Part shown: one piece after another, positions 14,985 to 22,860 of the stretch
Position numbering within the stretch: position 1 is the stretch's first letter
Layout of the letters: every line of letters starts with the position of its first letter
Assembly (NCBI GenBank): GCA_035570495.1
Contig: DATMLO010000144.1
Coordinates: 1 to 28,117 of the forward strand
Reading direction: 5' to 3'
Length of the DNA: 28,117 bases
Source of the DNA: DATARH01 sp035570495
GTDB lineage: Bacteria; Pseudomonadota; Alphaproteobacteria; ATCC43930; CGMCC-115725
The notes under the pieces: generated by a model
What the model was told of the DNA's origin: nothing
The model's input: the letters and a program-made list of their open reading frames with translations, nothing else
The model's database searches: none
Translations under genes and position numbers: made by a program

Positions 14985-15740
14985 TCATCTTAGCGCAGCG
15001 TGCAGTGCAACCGCGAGGGTGTAGAGCCCCGTCGCGCCGAGCACACTCAGCGCCAGCGCCGCGGCTGCTGCCTCGCCGAGCCGGTCGCCGATCCGCAAGC
15101 CGATCCGGCCGCCGATCCAGACCAGCGGCAAGAGGCTTCCGGCGATCAGCCAATCGCGGCCCGGCATGCCGACAAAGACCGTGTTAGCGGCGAGCGTCAC
15201 GGCATAGATGACCGCGAAGAACGCGATCAGCGTCGCGCGCATCATCGCCAACGGCGCGCGGGCCAGCATCAGGTATATCATGACAGGCGGCCCCGCCATG
15301 CCGACAAGCCCAGTGGCGACCCCCGCGACCACGCCGGCGGCAATGTCGTGGCGCGGCCGCAGCGCCAGGGTCCGCGCCTGTCCGCTCCAGCGGTACCAGC
15401 TCAGCATCAGCGCGAATCCGGTGACGATCGTCCCGGCGATCGCCCCGACAACCGCCCGGTTTACATGGCCCGCGGCAAGAAGACCCAAAGGCAACGCGAT
15501 CAGGCTGCCGATCGTCACCCGGCGCCACAGCCCGATATCGACCCAGCGATAGAGGCGCGGCGCCACGAACATCGAAACCGCAAAGCTGATGATGATGATG
15601 ATCTGGATCGCCTCGCCGGGCGGCGCCAGCATGAGGAAAAACGGCACCGCTAGCACGGCGAACCCAAACCCGTTGGTCGCCTGCAGCAACGCGGCGATAA
15701 AACATGTCGCCGCCATCCCGATCCAATTGGCGGCGAACAT
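14985..15740 (-). CDS. TauE/SafE-family membrane permease
   Basis: A 251-residue integral membrane protein with about seven or eight hydrophobic segments, fitting the TauE/SafE (sulfite/organosulfonate exporter) family. Two half-repeats are visible, each opening with a Gly-rich helix: FIAALLQATNGFGFAVLAVP near the N-terminus and GVATGLVGMAGPPVMIYLML in the second half. The latter Gly-Pro motif is characteristic of the family. The ATG at 15740 has an excellent GGGGGGAGGAG site; the frame extends far upstream without merit. It is divergent from the ThDP-enzyme gene by 117 bases and lies upstream of the amidohydrolase. The substrate (sulfite, sulfonate or another anion) is unknown. Confidence 0.9.
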   Translation of the reverse strand: MFAANWIGMAATCFIAALLQATNGFGFAVLAVPFFLMLAPPGEAIQIIIIISFAVSMFVAPRLYRWVDIGLWRRVTIGSLIALPLGLLAAGHVNRAVVGAIAGTIVTGFALMLSWYRWSGQARTLALRPRHDIAAGVVAGVATGLVGMAGPPVMIYLMLARAPLAMMRATLIAFFAVIYAVTLAANTVFVGMPGRDWLIAGSLLPLVWIGGRIGLRIGDRLGEAAAAALALSVLGATGLYTLAVALHAALR

Positions 15741-15857
15741 CCGCCGACTCCTCCCCCCAAGCGCGAGAGGGTTTAGCATCCCCGCGGCGTCTTGTGCACG
15801 AGCGCCGGCGGTAGCAAGCTCCCGGCAAATCCCAATGGGAGAAGACGGGAGGACGCC

Positions 15858-17600
15858 ATGGCCATCGAACGGATTCTGAAAGAGGAGACGCCGTCGCGCG
15901 TTCTGGTGGCGCGAGTCCTGGCTGAGGCCGGCATCGAATATGTCTTTGGCATTTCCGGCGGGCATACCGGGCGGATCATCTCGGGTCTCGCGCAGGTGCA
16001 GAACCAGGTACGCATGGTCACGGTGCGCGAGGAGTCGCTGGCCGGCGTGATGGCCGAGGTTTACGGCCGGCTCACGCGGCGGCCGGGTGTGATGATCGGG
16101 CAGGGGCCATGGGTGCTCGGCAACGGGCTGATCGGCACGCTGGAGGCGCATCTCTCCTCGTCGCCGATGGTGCTGCTGACCGATTTCTCCGACGCGCCGC
16201 ATTTTCATCTGCATGCGCCCTATCAGCAGGCGACGGGTGATTACGGCAGTTGGGACGCGCGGCGCGCGTTTGGCGGGGTCACCAAGCAGGTGATGCAGGC
16301 TCTGGAGCCGTTGGAGGCCGTGCAGGCAACGCAGCTCGCGATCAAACATGCGCTCTCAGGCCAAATGGGGCCGGTGGCGATCCTCTTCAGCCATGACTCG
16401 CTGGCCGGCACGATCACCCCCGACCAGCAACCGCCGCTTTATCCGACGCGTTTCTATCTGCCGCCGCCTCCGCCGCCGATCGACCAGGCGCAGATCGACC
16501 AGGCCGCCGAACGCATCCTCGCCGCCCGCAAGCCGATCATCATCGCCGGTAACGGCGTGCGCATCAGCCAGGCCTATGAGGAATTGCAGCGCATCGCCGA
16601 GACGGCCGGCCTGCCGGTCGGCACCACCGCAGCCGGGAAGGGCGTCTTCCCCGAGACGCATCCCCTGGCGCTCGGTGTCTTCGGCACGTTTGGCACACCC
16701 GCGGCCAATGCCTGCATCGGCGAGGCCGACCTCGTGCTGGTGCTTGGCTCCAAGCTGTCGCCCAGCGACACCGCCTGGGCCAACGGCAAGCTGCTCGACC
16801 CGACAAGGCAGAGCTTCATCCAGGTCGATATCGAGCCGCGCAACGCGTCGTGGACCATCCCCGCCGAGCAGGTCGTGCTCGGCGATATCAAGATGTTCCT
16901 CGGCCAGCTCTTCGAGGCGGTGCGCACCAAGGCCGGGCACCGCCGCGCCGACGCTGAAAAGCGTGTCGCCGCGCATCGCGAGGCGCAGGGCTATTTCAAC
17001 GTCCCGGAATACGAGTCCGACGACAAGCCGATCCTGCCGCAACGGGTCATTGGCGAGATGATGAAGAACCTGCCGGACAACGCGATCGTCACCTGCGACG
17101 CTGGCGAAAACCGCATCCTGATGACGCATTTCTACCAGACCAAGATGGCCGGCGGTTTTCTGCAGGCGGCGGGGTCGGGGCCGATGGGCTTCGCGATGCC
17201 GGCGGCGCTTGCCGCGAAGCTGGTGCATCCGGATCGGCCGGTTGTCGCGGTGTGCGGTGACGGCGGCTTCGCGATGACGATGAATGGCATGATGACCGCG
17301 CTTGAACAGGACATCCCGATCACCACGGTCGTCTTCAACAACAACGCGCTCGGCTGGGTGCTGCACGGCGGCGGGCCGTTCGCCGCCGAATTCAACGATT
17401 TCGACCACGCCGCGATCGCCCGCGCGATGGGCTGCAACGGTCAGCGCATCGAAGACGCGAAGGATTTGGGTCCGGCGCTCAAGGAAGCAGTCGCCTCGCG
17501 CAAGCCGACCGTGCTCGATGTCCGCACTTCGCTCAAGACATCGTTTGCCGACGTCACCTCGGCGCTGGCCAACGAGGCATCACCGCGGGCGCGGCGGTAG
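15858..17600 (+). CDS. Thiamine-diphosphate-dependent enzyme, acetolactate-synthase-like
   Basis: A 580-residue ThDP enzyme of the pyruvate-oxidase/acetolactate-synthase superfamily. The Pyr domain (about 10-180) has the catalytic Glu at E59 in VREESLAGVMAEVYGR. A central Rossmann-like domain follows a Pro-rich linker (PPPPPPI near 200), with KPIIIAGNGV. The C-terminal PP domain carries GDGGF at 467-471 and ends the ThDP/Mg motif with NNN at 494-496. The family decarboxylates 2-oxo acids or joins aldehydes. Key residues are present, but no closer function (Xsc, oxalyl-CoA decarboxylase, IlvB, benzoylformate decarboxylase) is supported. GGGAGG lies 5 bases before the ATG at 15858. Its stop abuts that of the convergent lipoprotein gene. 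Confidence 0.93.
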   Translation: MAIERILKEETPSRVLVARVLAEAGIEYVFGISGGHTGRIISGLAQVQNQVRMVTVREESLAGVMAEVYGRLTRRPGVMIGQGPWVLGNGLIGTLEAHLSSSPMVLLTDFSDAPHFHLHAPYQQATGDYGSWDARRAFGGVTKQVMQALEPLEAVQATQLAIKHALSGQMGPVAILFSHDSLAGTITPDQQPPLYPTRFYLPPPPPPIDQAQIDQAAERILAARKPIIIAGNGVRISQAYEELQRIAETAGLPVGTTAAGKGVFPETHPLALGVFGTFGTPAANACIGEADLVLVLGSKLSPSDTAWANGKLLDPTRQSFIQVDIEPRNASWTIPAEQVVLGDIKMFLGQLFEAVRTKAGHRRADAEKRVAAHREAQGYFNVPEYESDDKPILPQRVIGEMMKNLPDNAIVTCDAGENRILMTHFYQTKMAGGFLQAAGSGPMGFAMPAALAAKLVHPDRPVVAVCGDGGFAMTMNGMMTALEQDIPITTVVFNNNALGWVLHGGGPFAAEFNDFDHAAIARAMGCNGQRIEDAKDLGPALKEAVASRKPTVLDVRTSLKTSFADVTSALANEASPRARR

Positions 17601-18122
17601 TCAGCAGCTTCCCCCGCCAAAGCCGCGCCTGAGCGCGGTATAGGCGGCGGGCTCGGTGGTCGCGGCCCAGAAGCACGAGAATTTTGCCTCGCCGCGCAGC
17701 TCGTGATCCGCGAAGGCGAGCTGCGTATCGAGCCGCGGACAGCCAGTGTAACCGGCGAATTGGTGCAGTTGGTCGAGCCGCGTGCTGCTCCACTGGTAGA
17801 GGTAGTGATATCCGCCGGGTCCGACGATGCAGGCGTTGAATCCGCTTTCGGTGCGCGCGTGCTCGACCATCGCCTGGATCTGGAAGTCCTGGTAGCCGTG
17901 CGCGTGGAGCCAGTTGACGATTTCGGCGTGCGCTTCTTCCGGGAGCGGTGGACCGGCTGCCTGCCGTGGCGCAGGTTGGCCCGAGAGAAACGGCGCCGGC
18001 TGCGGCGGCATCGCGCCGGGATTGCTAGGTGGCGCCGCCTCTTGAAGCAGCGAACACGCCGACATCGACAGCAGCATAATTATCCGCGCCGCGATTGCGG
18101 CGCAGTCTCTAACCCGGCGCAT
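17601..18122 (-). CDS. Lipoprotein with phage-tail-lysozyme-like domain
   Basis: A 173-residue secreted protein. The N-terminus is basic (MRRVRD), then hydrophobic, ending in SMSAC with C23 as a probable lipidation site; the -3 residue is Met, a weak lipobox. A Pro-rich linker spans about 30-60. Residues about 62-150 resemble phage tail lysozyme / transglycosylase-like domains: IVNWLHAHGYQDFQIQAMVE, ARTESGFNA with E92 as candidate catalytic acid, YLYQWSSTRLDQL and a final DTQLAFADHELRGE. Extra Cys (C98, C128, C150, C173) suggest disulfides. A cell-wall role in the periplasm or outer membrane is inferred. The ATG at 18122 lacks a clear ribosome-binding site; M16 is possible but leaves too short a signal. 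Confidence 0.75.
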   Translation of the reverse strand: MRRVRDCAAIAARIIMLLSMSACSLLQEAAPPSNPGAMPPQPAPFLSGQPAPRQAAGPPLPEEAHAEIVNWLHAHGYQDFQIQAMVEHARTESGFNACIVGPGGYHYLYQWSSTRLDQLHQFAGYTGCPRLDTQLAFADHELRGEAKFSCFWAATTEPAAYTALRRGFGGGSC

Positions 18123-18272
18123 GGGGTCGGGAGGGTAGAGCACCGGAACCGCGTCCGCAACCCGTTGGCGGCTTTTGGGAAAGATCGTCTCAGAGGTTAC
18201 GGTTGACCGGAACGTAAGCCTTGCTAACGTTTGCCCCGGACGTTTGCGAGCGCACGTTGCGAGGAGCCGGCG

Positions 18273-19574
18273 ATGAAGCTGATGTGGTTTCACCTGATGC
18301 CCTACACCGAGCTGCCGGACGATTTCCGGGAAAAGAACCCGTCGGTGTGGGTCGACATCCATTCCTCGCTGTTTGACCCGCGGCGCGCGCATCACATGTA
18401 CAACGACTTTATGGATGAGCTCGAATACGCCGCCGAATGCGGCTTTGACGCGATCTGCGTCAACGAGCACCACAACAACGGCTACGGGCTGATGCCGTCG
18501 CCGAACCTGGTCGCCAGCTCGCTCGCGCGGCGGACGACCGACACGGCGCTGTGCATCCTCGGCAACTCGCTCGCGCTGTACAACCCGCCGACCCGCGTCG
18601 CGGAAGAATTCGCGATGATCGATTGCATCTCGGGCGGGCGGCTCATCGCCGGCTTCCCGGTCGGGTCGCCGATGGACACCTGCTACGCCTATGGCCAGAA
18701 CCCGTCGATGCTGCGCGAGCGCTATTACGAGGCGCACGACCTGGTGAAGAAGGCGTGGACCGCGCCCGACACCTTTGCCTTCAACGGCCGCTATAACCAG
18801 CAGCGTTACGTCAACATCTGGCCGCGCCCGATCCAGCGTCCGCACCCGCCGATCTGGATCCCCGGCGGCGGGTCGGTCGAGACTTGGCAGTGGTGCGCCG
18901 AGATGGACTACGTCTACTGCTACCTATCGTATTACGGCTACAAGGCCGGCCAGGCGACGATGACCGGGTTCTGGGACGAGATGAAGCGTCTCGGCAAGGA
19001 CCTGAACCCGTATCGCGCCGGCTTTCTGCAATTTGTCGGGGTCGCGGAGACGCGCGAGCAGGCGATGGAGCTCTACGCCGAGCCGGCCGAGTATTTCTAC
19101 GGCCGCTGCCTGCATATCGACCCGCGTTTCGCCGGCCCGCCAGGCTACGCCACCGAGGAGACGCAGCGCCGCGGCATCAAGGGCATGGTCTCGCAAGCGG
19201 CGGAAAAAGCCGCCGACAACAGCACCCGCGACAGCCAGCGCTATGAGACCAAATTCCAGAGCCTGTCGCGCGAGATGGATGCGATCGTCGACAAGGGCTA
19301 CGTGATCGTCGGCTCGCCCGACGAGGTCGTCGAGCAGCTGACCGAGGTGGCGACTAACCTCAATGTCGGCCACCTGATGATGCTCCTGCAGTTCGGCAAC
19401 ATGTCGAAAGAGGTCGCGAAGTACAACACGCGGCTCTTTGCCGAAAAGGTCATGCCGCGCCTCAAGCATGTGCATTCGCAATGGGAAGATCTTTGGTGGC
19501 CGCAGCCCATGCGAAAGGCCGAGCGCGCCGCGCCGGCCTCGTTCGCGCCGGCGACGCAAGCGGCGGCGGAATGA
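18273..19574 (+). CDS. LLM-class flavin-dependent oxidoreductase (luciferase-like)
   Basis: A 433-residue member of the bacterial luciferase-like monooxygenase superfamily with an F420/FMN-binding TIM barrel. Visible features are the N-terminal MKLMWFHLMPYTELP, GFDAICVNEHHNNGYGLMPSP (about 58-77) with the EHH typical of luciferase-like enzymes, ALYNPPTRVAEEFAMIDCISGGRLIAG, PHPPIWIPGGGS and the late VGSPDEVVEQL that binds flavin phosphate. It is longer than simple LLM proteins because of an insert around 250-320. GAGGAG lies just before the ATG at 18273. It precedes an alpha/beta hydrolase and a diketone-hydrolase-like crotonase on the same strand, separated by a large palindromic repeat. The substrate is unknown. 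Confidence 0.92.
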   Translation: MKLMWFHLMPYTELPDDFREKNPSVWVDIHSSLFDPRRAHHMYNDFMDELEYAAECGFDAICVNEHHNNGYGLMPSPNLVASSLARRTTDTALCILGNSLALYNPPTRVAEEFAMIDCISGGRLIAGFPVGSPMDTCYAYGQNPSMLRERYYEAHDLVKKAWTAPDTFAFNGRYNQQRYVNIWPRPIQRPHPPIWIPGGGSVETWQWCAEMDYVYCYLSYYGYKAGQATMTGFWDEMKRLGKDLNPYRAGFLQFVGVAETREQAMELYAEPAEYFYGRCLHIDPRFAGPPGYATEETQRRGIKGMVSQAAEKAADNSTRDSQRYETKFQSLSREMDAIVDKGYVIVGSPDEVVEQLTEVATNLNVGHLMMLLQFGNMSKEVAKYNTRLFAEKVMPRLKHVHSQWEDLWWPQPMRKAERAAPASFAPATQAAAE

Positions 19575-19597
19575 CAATGTCGCGAGCGAAGAACTCC

Positions 19598-19721
19598 CCC
19601 CTCTCCGCCCATTGGGGGGAGAGGGTCGGGGTGAGGTGGGCGCGCACCGAGCCCGCCCACCTCACCCTCCCGTCGCTGGCGCGACGGGTCCCTCCCTCGC
19701 CCCCCAATGGGCGGAGAGGGG
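19598..19721. repeat. Compound palindromic intergenic repeat
   Basis: Outer arms of 22 bases (19598-19619 and 19700-19721) are perfect inverted copies. Inside them lie two more hairpins: a 13-base perfect stem (19630-19642 with 19654-19666) and a 7-base stem (19669-19675 with 19682-19688). CTCTCC...GGAGAGG units of this kind are commonly dispersed in alphaproteobacterial intergenic regions. It fills almost the whole 166-base gap between the LLM oxidoreductase and the hydrolase, and could attenuate transcription or protect the upstream mRNA. Confidence 0.85.
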
Positions 19722-19740
19722 ATGTCGGAGCGCACACGCG

Positions 19741-20523
19741 ATGACCGAACCCAAAATCACCACCGTCGACATTAACGGCTTCTCGTGCCGCGTGTGGGCC
19801 GCCGGCTCGGGGCCAAAGCTTGGCTTTCTCGCGGGATTTGGCGGCCTGCCGCATTGGGTGCCGTTTCTCGATGCCTTGGCCAAGGATCGTACGGTCATCG
19901 TGCCGTCCCTGCCCGGGTTTCCCGGCGGCGAGCGCGGCCATGTCGTGCTCGACAGCCATCTCGACTGGTTGCTCGCGACACGCCAATTGCTGGAAGGTGC
20001 CGGCCTTGCCGGTGCCGACCTCGCGGGCAGTTCGGTCGGTGGCTCGCTCGCCGCGGAGATCGCGGCGCTGTGGCCGACGATGGTCAATCGCCTCGCGCTG
20101 ATCGCGCCGTTTGGCCTGTTCGACGAGGCCGATCCGGCGACCGATCCGTGGGCACAGCGCCCTGGCGATGTCGCTGGGCTGTTCTGCGCCGATCCAGCGA
20201 AATGGGAAGCGCTGAAGGCCGAGCCTGAAGGCCACAACGACCCCGAATGGCCGATCGAGCAGGTTCGCGCCAGCGAGGCCGCGGCACGCATCTTCTGGCC
20301 GCTCGGCAACACCAAGCTCGAAAAGCGCCTGCCGCTGATCTCGGCGCCGACGCTGCTCGTGTGGGGCGCGGAAGACCGCCTCATGCCGCGCGGCTACGCC
20401 GATAAATTCGCCGCTGGGATCAAGGGCAAGACCGAGATCAAGGTGATCCAAGGCGCCGGCCATCTGGCCGAGATCGACAAGCCCGACGAGACCGCGGCGG
20501 CGATCCTCGCCTGGACGCGCTGA
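19741..20523 (+). CDS. Alpha/beta-fold hydrolase
   Basis: A 260-residue alpha/beta hydrolase. The oxyanion loop region is FGGLP (about 33-37), the nucleophile elbow GSSVGGS near 99-105, the acid D in WGAEDRLMP and the catalytic His in GAGHLAEID near the C-terminus, so the triad is complete. No signal peptide is present. The frame extends upstream through the palindromic repeat to 19438, but the ATG at 19741 with GGAG about 10 bases before it is the sensible start. It lies between an LLM oxidoreductase and a 6-oxocamphor-hydrolase-like gene, suggesting lactone or ester hydrolysis in one pathway (inference). Confidence 0.92.
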   Translation: MTEPKITTVDINGFSCRVWAAGSGPKLGFLAGFGGLPHWVPFLDALAKDRTVIVPSLPGFPGGERGHVVLDSHLDWLLATRQLLEGAGLAGADLAGSSVGGSLAAEIAALWPTMVNRLALIAPFGLFDEADPATDPWAQRPGDVAGLFCADPAKWEALKAEPEGHNDPEWPIEQVRASEAAARIFWPLGNTKLEKRLPLISAPTLLVWGAEDRLMPRGYADKFAAGIKGKTEIKVIQGAGHLAEIDKPDETAAAILAWTR

Positions 20524-20619
20524 TCGTCAAAATCTGACGGCAAGCTGAGGAATTGAGCGGGCCGCTGCTCACTCAATCGTCAATAGCGCGCGTCCAGAAT
20601 TATATTTATTATATGTTGC

Positions 20620-20748
20620 GTGGACTTGCGCCTTGCCATTGCGCTGATCGGCGGGGCCGTATCGCTGGGTCTCGTCATCTATTTCGCCGTCTCGATCAAC
20701 CGCCTACGGCAGCGCGGTCGGCGCGGGCCACCGCCTCGCGACGAGTGA
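20620..20748 (+). CDS. Candidate 42-residue single-pass membrane protein
   Basis: GTG at 20620 opens a 42-codon frame encoding a typical bitopic micro-protein. A short N-terminus (MDLR) leads into a hydrophobic helix of about 20 residues, LAIALIGGAVSLGLVIYFAV, and then a strongly basic tail (RLRQRGRRG) ending in DE. The hydrophobic-then-basic order fits an inserted helix with a cytoplasmic C-terminus. The only drawback is the start: GTG without a clear ribosome-binding site, in an AT-rich stretch (20595-20615) that may be a promoter. A stop codon at 20584 bounds the frame. It otherwise fills the 306-base gap between the hydrolase and the crotonase-like gene. Confidence 0.5.
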   Translation: MDLRLAIALIGGAVSLGLVIYFAVSINRLRQRGRRGPPPRDE

Positions 20749-20829
20749 GCCGCGCTGTTAGACCGCCGATTGTTTGCCGCCCTGCCGGCTCGGGTGCAGA
20801 CTGCGCCAACAACGAGGCGGGAGGAGGCG

Positions 20830-21594
20830 ATGACCAGGCTCGAAGACTACGCGAACAAGTACAAGACGGTGCGGTTCGAGCGCCGAAATGGCATCCTGCA
20901 GATGACCCTGCACACCGACGGCGGCTCGTTGCGTTGGGGTTTTTTGCCGCATGGCGAGCTGCCCGATGCGTTCTACGACGTCGGCAACGACCGCGAGAAC
21001 AGAGTTGTCATCATCACCGGCACTGGCGCGGAATTTTCCGGTCCGCGCGCCAACCCCGGCACCTCGTCCTTCCCGACCCGGCCGACCATCGAAACAGTCG
21101 ATCGCATCCATTGGGAAGGCCGGCATCTCTTGATGAAGCTTCTCGACATCGAGGTGCCGGTGATCAGCGCGATCAACGGCCCGGCTTGGCGGCACTCGGA
21201 AATCCCGCTCCTTTGCGACATCGTGCTCGCCGCCGACACCACGCAGTTCCAGGACTCCGCGCATTTCGCCTCGGAGGTCGTGCCGGGCGATGGCATGCAC
21301 ATCGTGATGCCGCTGCTCCTGGGCATGAACCGCGGCCGCTACTATCTGCTCACCGGGCAGACGCTCGATGCGAAGAAGGCGTTGGAGTACGGCCTCGTCG
21401 CCGAGGTTCACCCGGTCGACAAGGTGCTCGCCCGCGCCTGGGAGCTCGCCGAGGATCTGGCAAAAAAGCCGACCCTGGCGCTGCGCTACACGCGTCTGTT
21501 GCTGACCGAGGCGCTGCGCCGTCAGATGCACGACCTCTTGGGCTATGGGCTCGGCATGGAACTCCTGGCGCTCGGCGAAAAGCCGGAGGCGTAG
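20830..21594 (+). CDS. Crotonase-fold protein, 6-oxocamphor hydrolase-like
   Basis: A 254-residue enoyl-CoA hydratase/isomerase superfamily protein. It contains residues equivalent to those used by 6-oxocamphor hydrolase (OCH), a crotonase that cleaves a C-C bond in cyclic beta-diketones without CoA. These are W36 in SLRWG, H122 in RHSEIP, H145 in SAHF, D154 in PGDGMH and E244 in GMELL; the last four fall at the same numbers as in OCH by my recollection. NRGRYYLLTGQTLDAKKALEYGLVAEV is the standard crotonase C-terminal region. Length matches OCH (about 257). GGGAGGAGG lies just before the ATG at 20830, so the upstream extension is discarded. The family is certain; diketone hydrolysis is a strong inference, the substrate unknown. 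Confidence 0.9.
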   Translation: MTRLEDYANKYKTVRFERRNGILQMTLHTDGGSLRWGFLPHGELPDAFYDVGNDRENRVVIITGTGAEFSGPRANPGTSSFPTRPTIETVDRIHWEGRHLLMKLLDIEVPVISAINGPAWRHSEIPLLCDIVLAADTTQFQDSAHFASEVVPGDGMHIVMPLLLGMNRGRYYLLTGQTLDAKKALEYGLVAEVHPVDKVLARAWELAEDLAKKPTLALRYTRLLLTEALRRQMHDLLGYGLGMELLALGEKPEA

Positions 21595-21599
21595 CCGCG

Positions 21600-21612
21600 C
21601 GGGCCGGGCCCG
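21600..21612. terminator. Small GC-rich hairpin between convergent genes
   Basis: CGGGC-CGG-GCCCG forms a 5-base stem in the 30-base gap between the convergent stops of the crotonase-like gene and the binding-protein gene. It is short and has no T-tract; a terminator role is only positional. Confidence 0.25.
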
Positions 21613-21624
21613 ATAGTTTCGCCG

Positions 21625-22860
21625 CTACTTCTTCACCAGCGGGCATTGCGAGTCGGCGAGCGGTTCAAACGCTTCGCTGCCGGGAACCGTCGCGACCCGT
21701 TTCAGATAGTCCCAGGCGCCGTGCGACTCGGCCGGCGTCTTGACCTGGTACAGGTACATGTCGTGGACCATCAGCCCGTCGGCGCGGATGACGCCGTTTT
21801 GCGCGAAGAAATCGTTGATCGGCGCCGCGCGCATTGCATCCATTACAGGGCCGGTCGCGTCGGTGCCGGCCTTCGCCATGGCTTGCAGATAATGCAGCGT
21901 CGACGAATAGGCGCCGGCCTGCAGCGCATTCGGCATCGCCCCGACGCGATCGAAAAATCGCTTCGACCAGGCGCGAGCGGCATCGCTTTCATCCCAATAG
22001 AAGGATTCGGCGAGCATCATGCCTTGCGTCGTCGCGGGACCGAGATCATGCACCTGATTGATGCGCATCGACAGGCCGACAAAGATTTGCTGACCCGGGA
22101 TCATGTTCAGCTCGGCGGCTTTCTTGACCGCGTTGGTGATGTCGTCGCCGCCATCCGCGAGCCCGACGACCTTGGCGCCGGATTGCTGCGCCTGCAGCAG
22201 ATAGGACGAGAGGTCATCGGCGCCAAGCGGGTGCCGCGCGTGACCGATCACCGTGCCGCCATTGGCCTTGACCACGGCTGCGGTCTCGTCCTCGAGGTCA
22301 TAGCCATAGCTGTAATCGACGGTCACGAAGAACCAGCTCGTCCCGCCCTTGGCGACGATCGCTTTGCCCAGCGTATGGGCGACGGCGTAGGTGTCGTTGG
22401 TGTAATGCACCGAGGTGGCGGTGCAGCCTTCTTGCGAGAGCCGGTTCGCCCCCGGCGCGTTGAGGATGACGATCTTGTCGCGTGTGTCGGCGACTCGCTG
22501 CACGATAAGCGCTTCCGACGACCCGGAGACATCCATGATCGCGTCGACATGCTGCTTCTCGAACCAGTCGCGGGCGATCGTCGCCGCCTGGTCGGCATTG
22601 TCATGATGGTCGGCAACGACGACCTGGATCGGCGCGCCGAGAACCTTGCCGCCGAAATCCTCGACCGCCATCCGCGCCGCTGCTTCGCTGCCTTTACCGG
22701 TCAGTTCGGCGTAGGGGCCGCTCATGTCGAGGATGAGGCCGATCTTGACGACGCCATCGGAGATTGCGTCCTTCGCCGGCGATTGCGCGTCGGTGCCGGC
22801 GGCGTGCAGCAGCGCGGCCAGCGCCAGGCATCCCCCGAGGATATGTTTTTTTGTTCTCAT
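21625..22860 (-). CDS. Orphan ABC transporter substrate-binding protein (LivJ/HAAT type)
   Basis: A 411-residue periplasmic binding protein of the branched-chain-amino-acid/aromatic type (Peripla_BP_6). The signal peptide is MRTKK followed by a hydrophobic core, with cleavage near TDA-Q at about residue 25. VVKIGLILDMSGPYAELTGKGSEAAARMAVEDFGG is the family start, and VTVDYSYGYDLEDE and GAYSSTLHYLQAM are typical later motifs. These proteins also bind aromatic and other acids. The ATG at 22860 overlaps the stop of the isoaspartyl peptidase gene (ATGA), so translation is coupled. No permease or ATPase genes lie in the window, so the partner transporter is elsewhere. Terminal DSQCPLVKK is common in such receptors. 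Confidence 0.93.
   Translation of the reverse strand: MRTKKHILGGCLALAALLHAAGTDAQSPAKDAISDGVVKIGLILDMSGPYAELTGKGSEAAARMAVEDFGGKVLGAPIQVVVADHHDNADQAATIARDWFEKQHVDAIMDVSGSSEALIVQRVADTRDKIVILNAPGANRLSQEGCTATSVHYTNDTYAVAHTLGKAIVAKGGTSWFFVTVDYSYGYDLEDETAAVVKANGGTVIGHARHPLGADDLSSYLLQAQQSGAKVVGLADGGDDITNAVKKAAELNMIPGQQIFVGLSMRINQVHDLGPATTQGMMLAESFYWDESDAARAWSKRFFDRVGAMPNALQAGAYSSTLHYLQAMAKAGTDATGPVMDAMRAAPINDFFAQNGVIRADGLMVHDMYLYQVKTPAESHGAWDYLKRVATVPGSEAFEPLADSQCPLVKK

Noticed and set aside
15858..17600. Sulfoacetaldehyde acetyltransferase (Xsc), suggested by a ThDP enzyme next to a TauE-like exporter
   Set aside because: The N-terminal Pyr-domain sequence does not resemble Xsc, and no phosphotransacetylase or taurine genes are nearby.
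11238..17600. Oxalate catabolism pair (formyl-CoA transferase plus oxalyl-CoA decarboxylase)
   Set aside because: The ThDP enzyme does not carry oxalyl-CoA decarboxylase features, is 3.4 kb away on the other strand, and class III CoA-transferases have many substrates.
19438..19740. 101-residue N-terminal extension of the hydrolase
   Set aside because: It runs through the previous gene and the palindromic repeat; the ATG at 19741 matches the family start.
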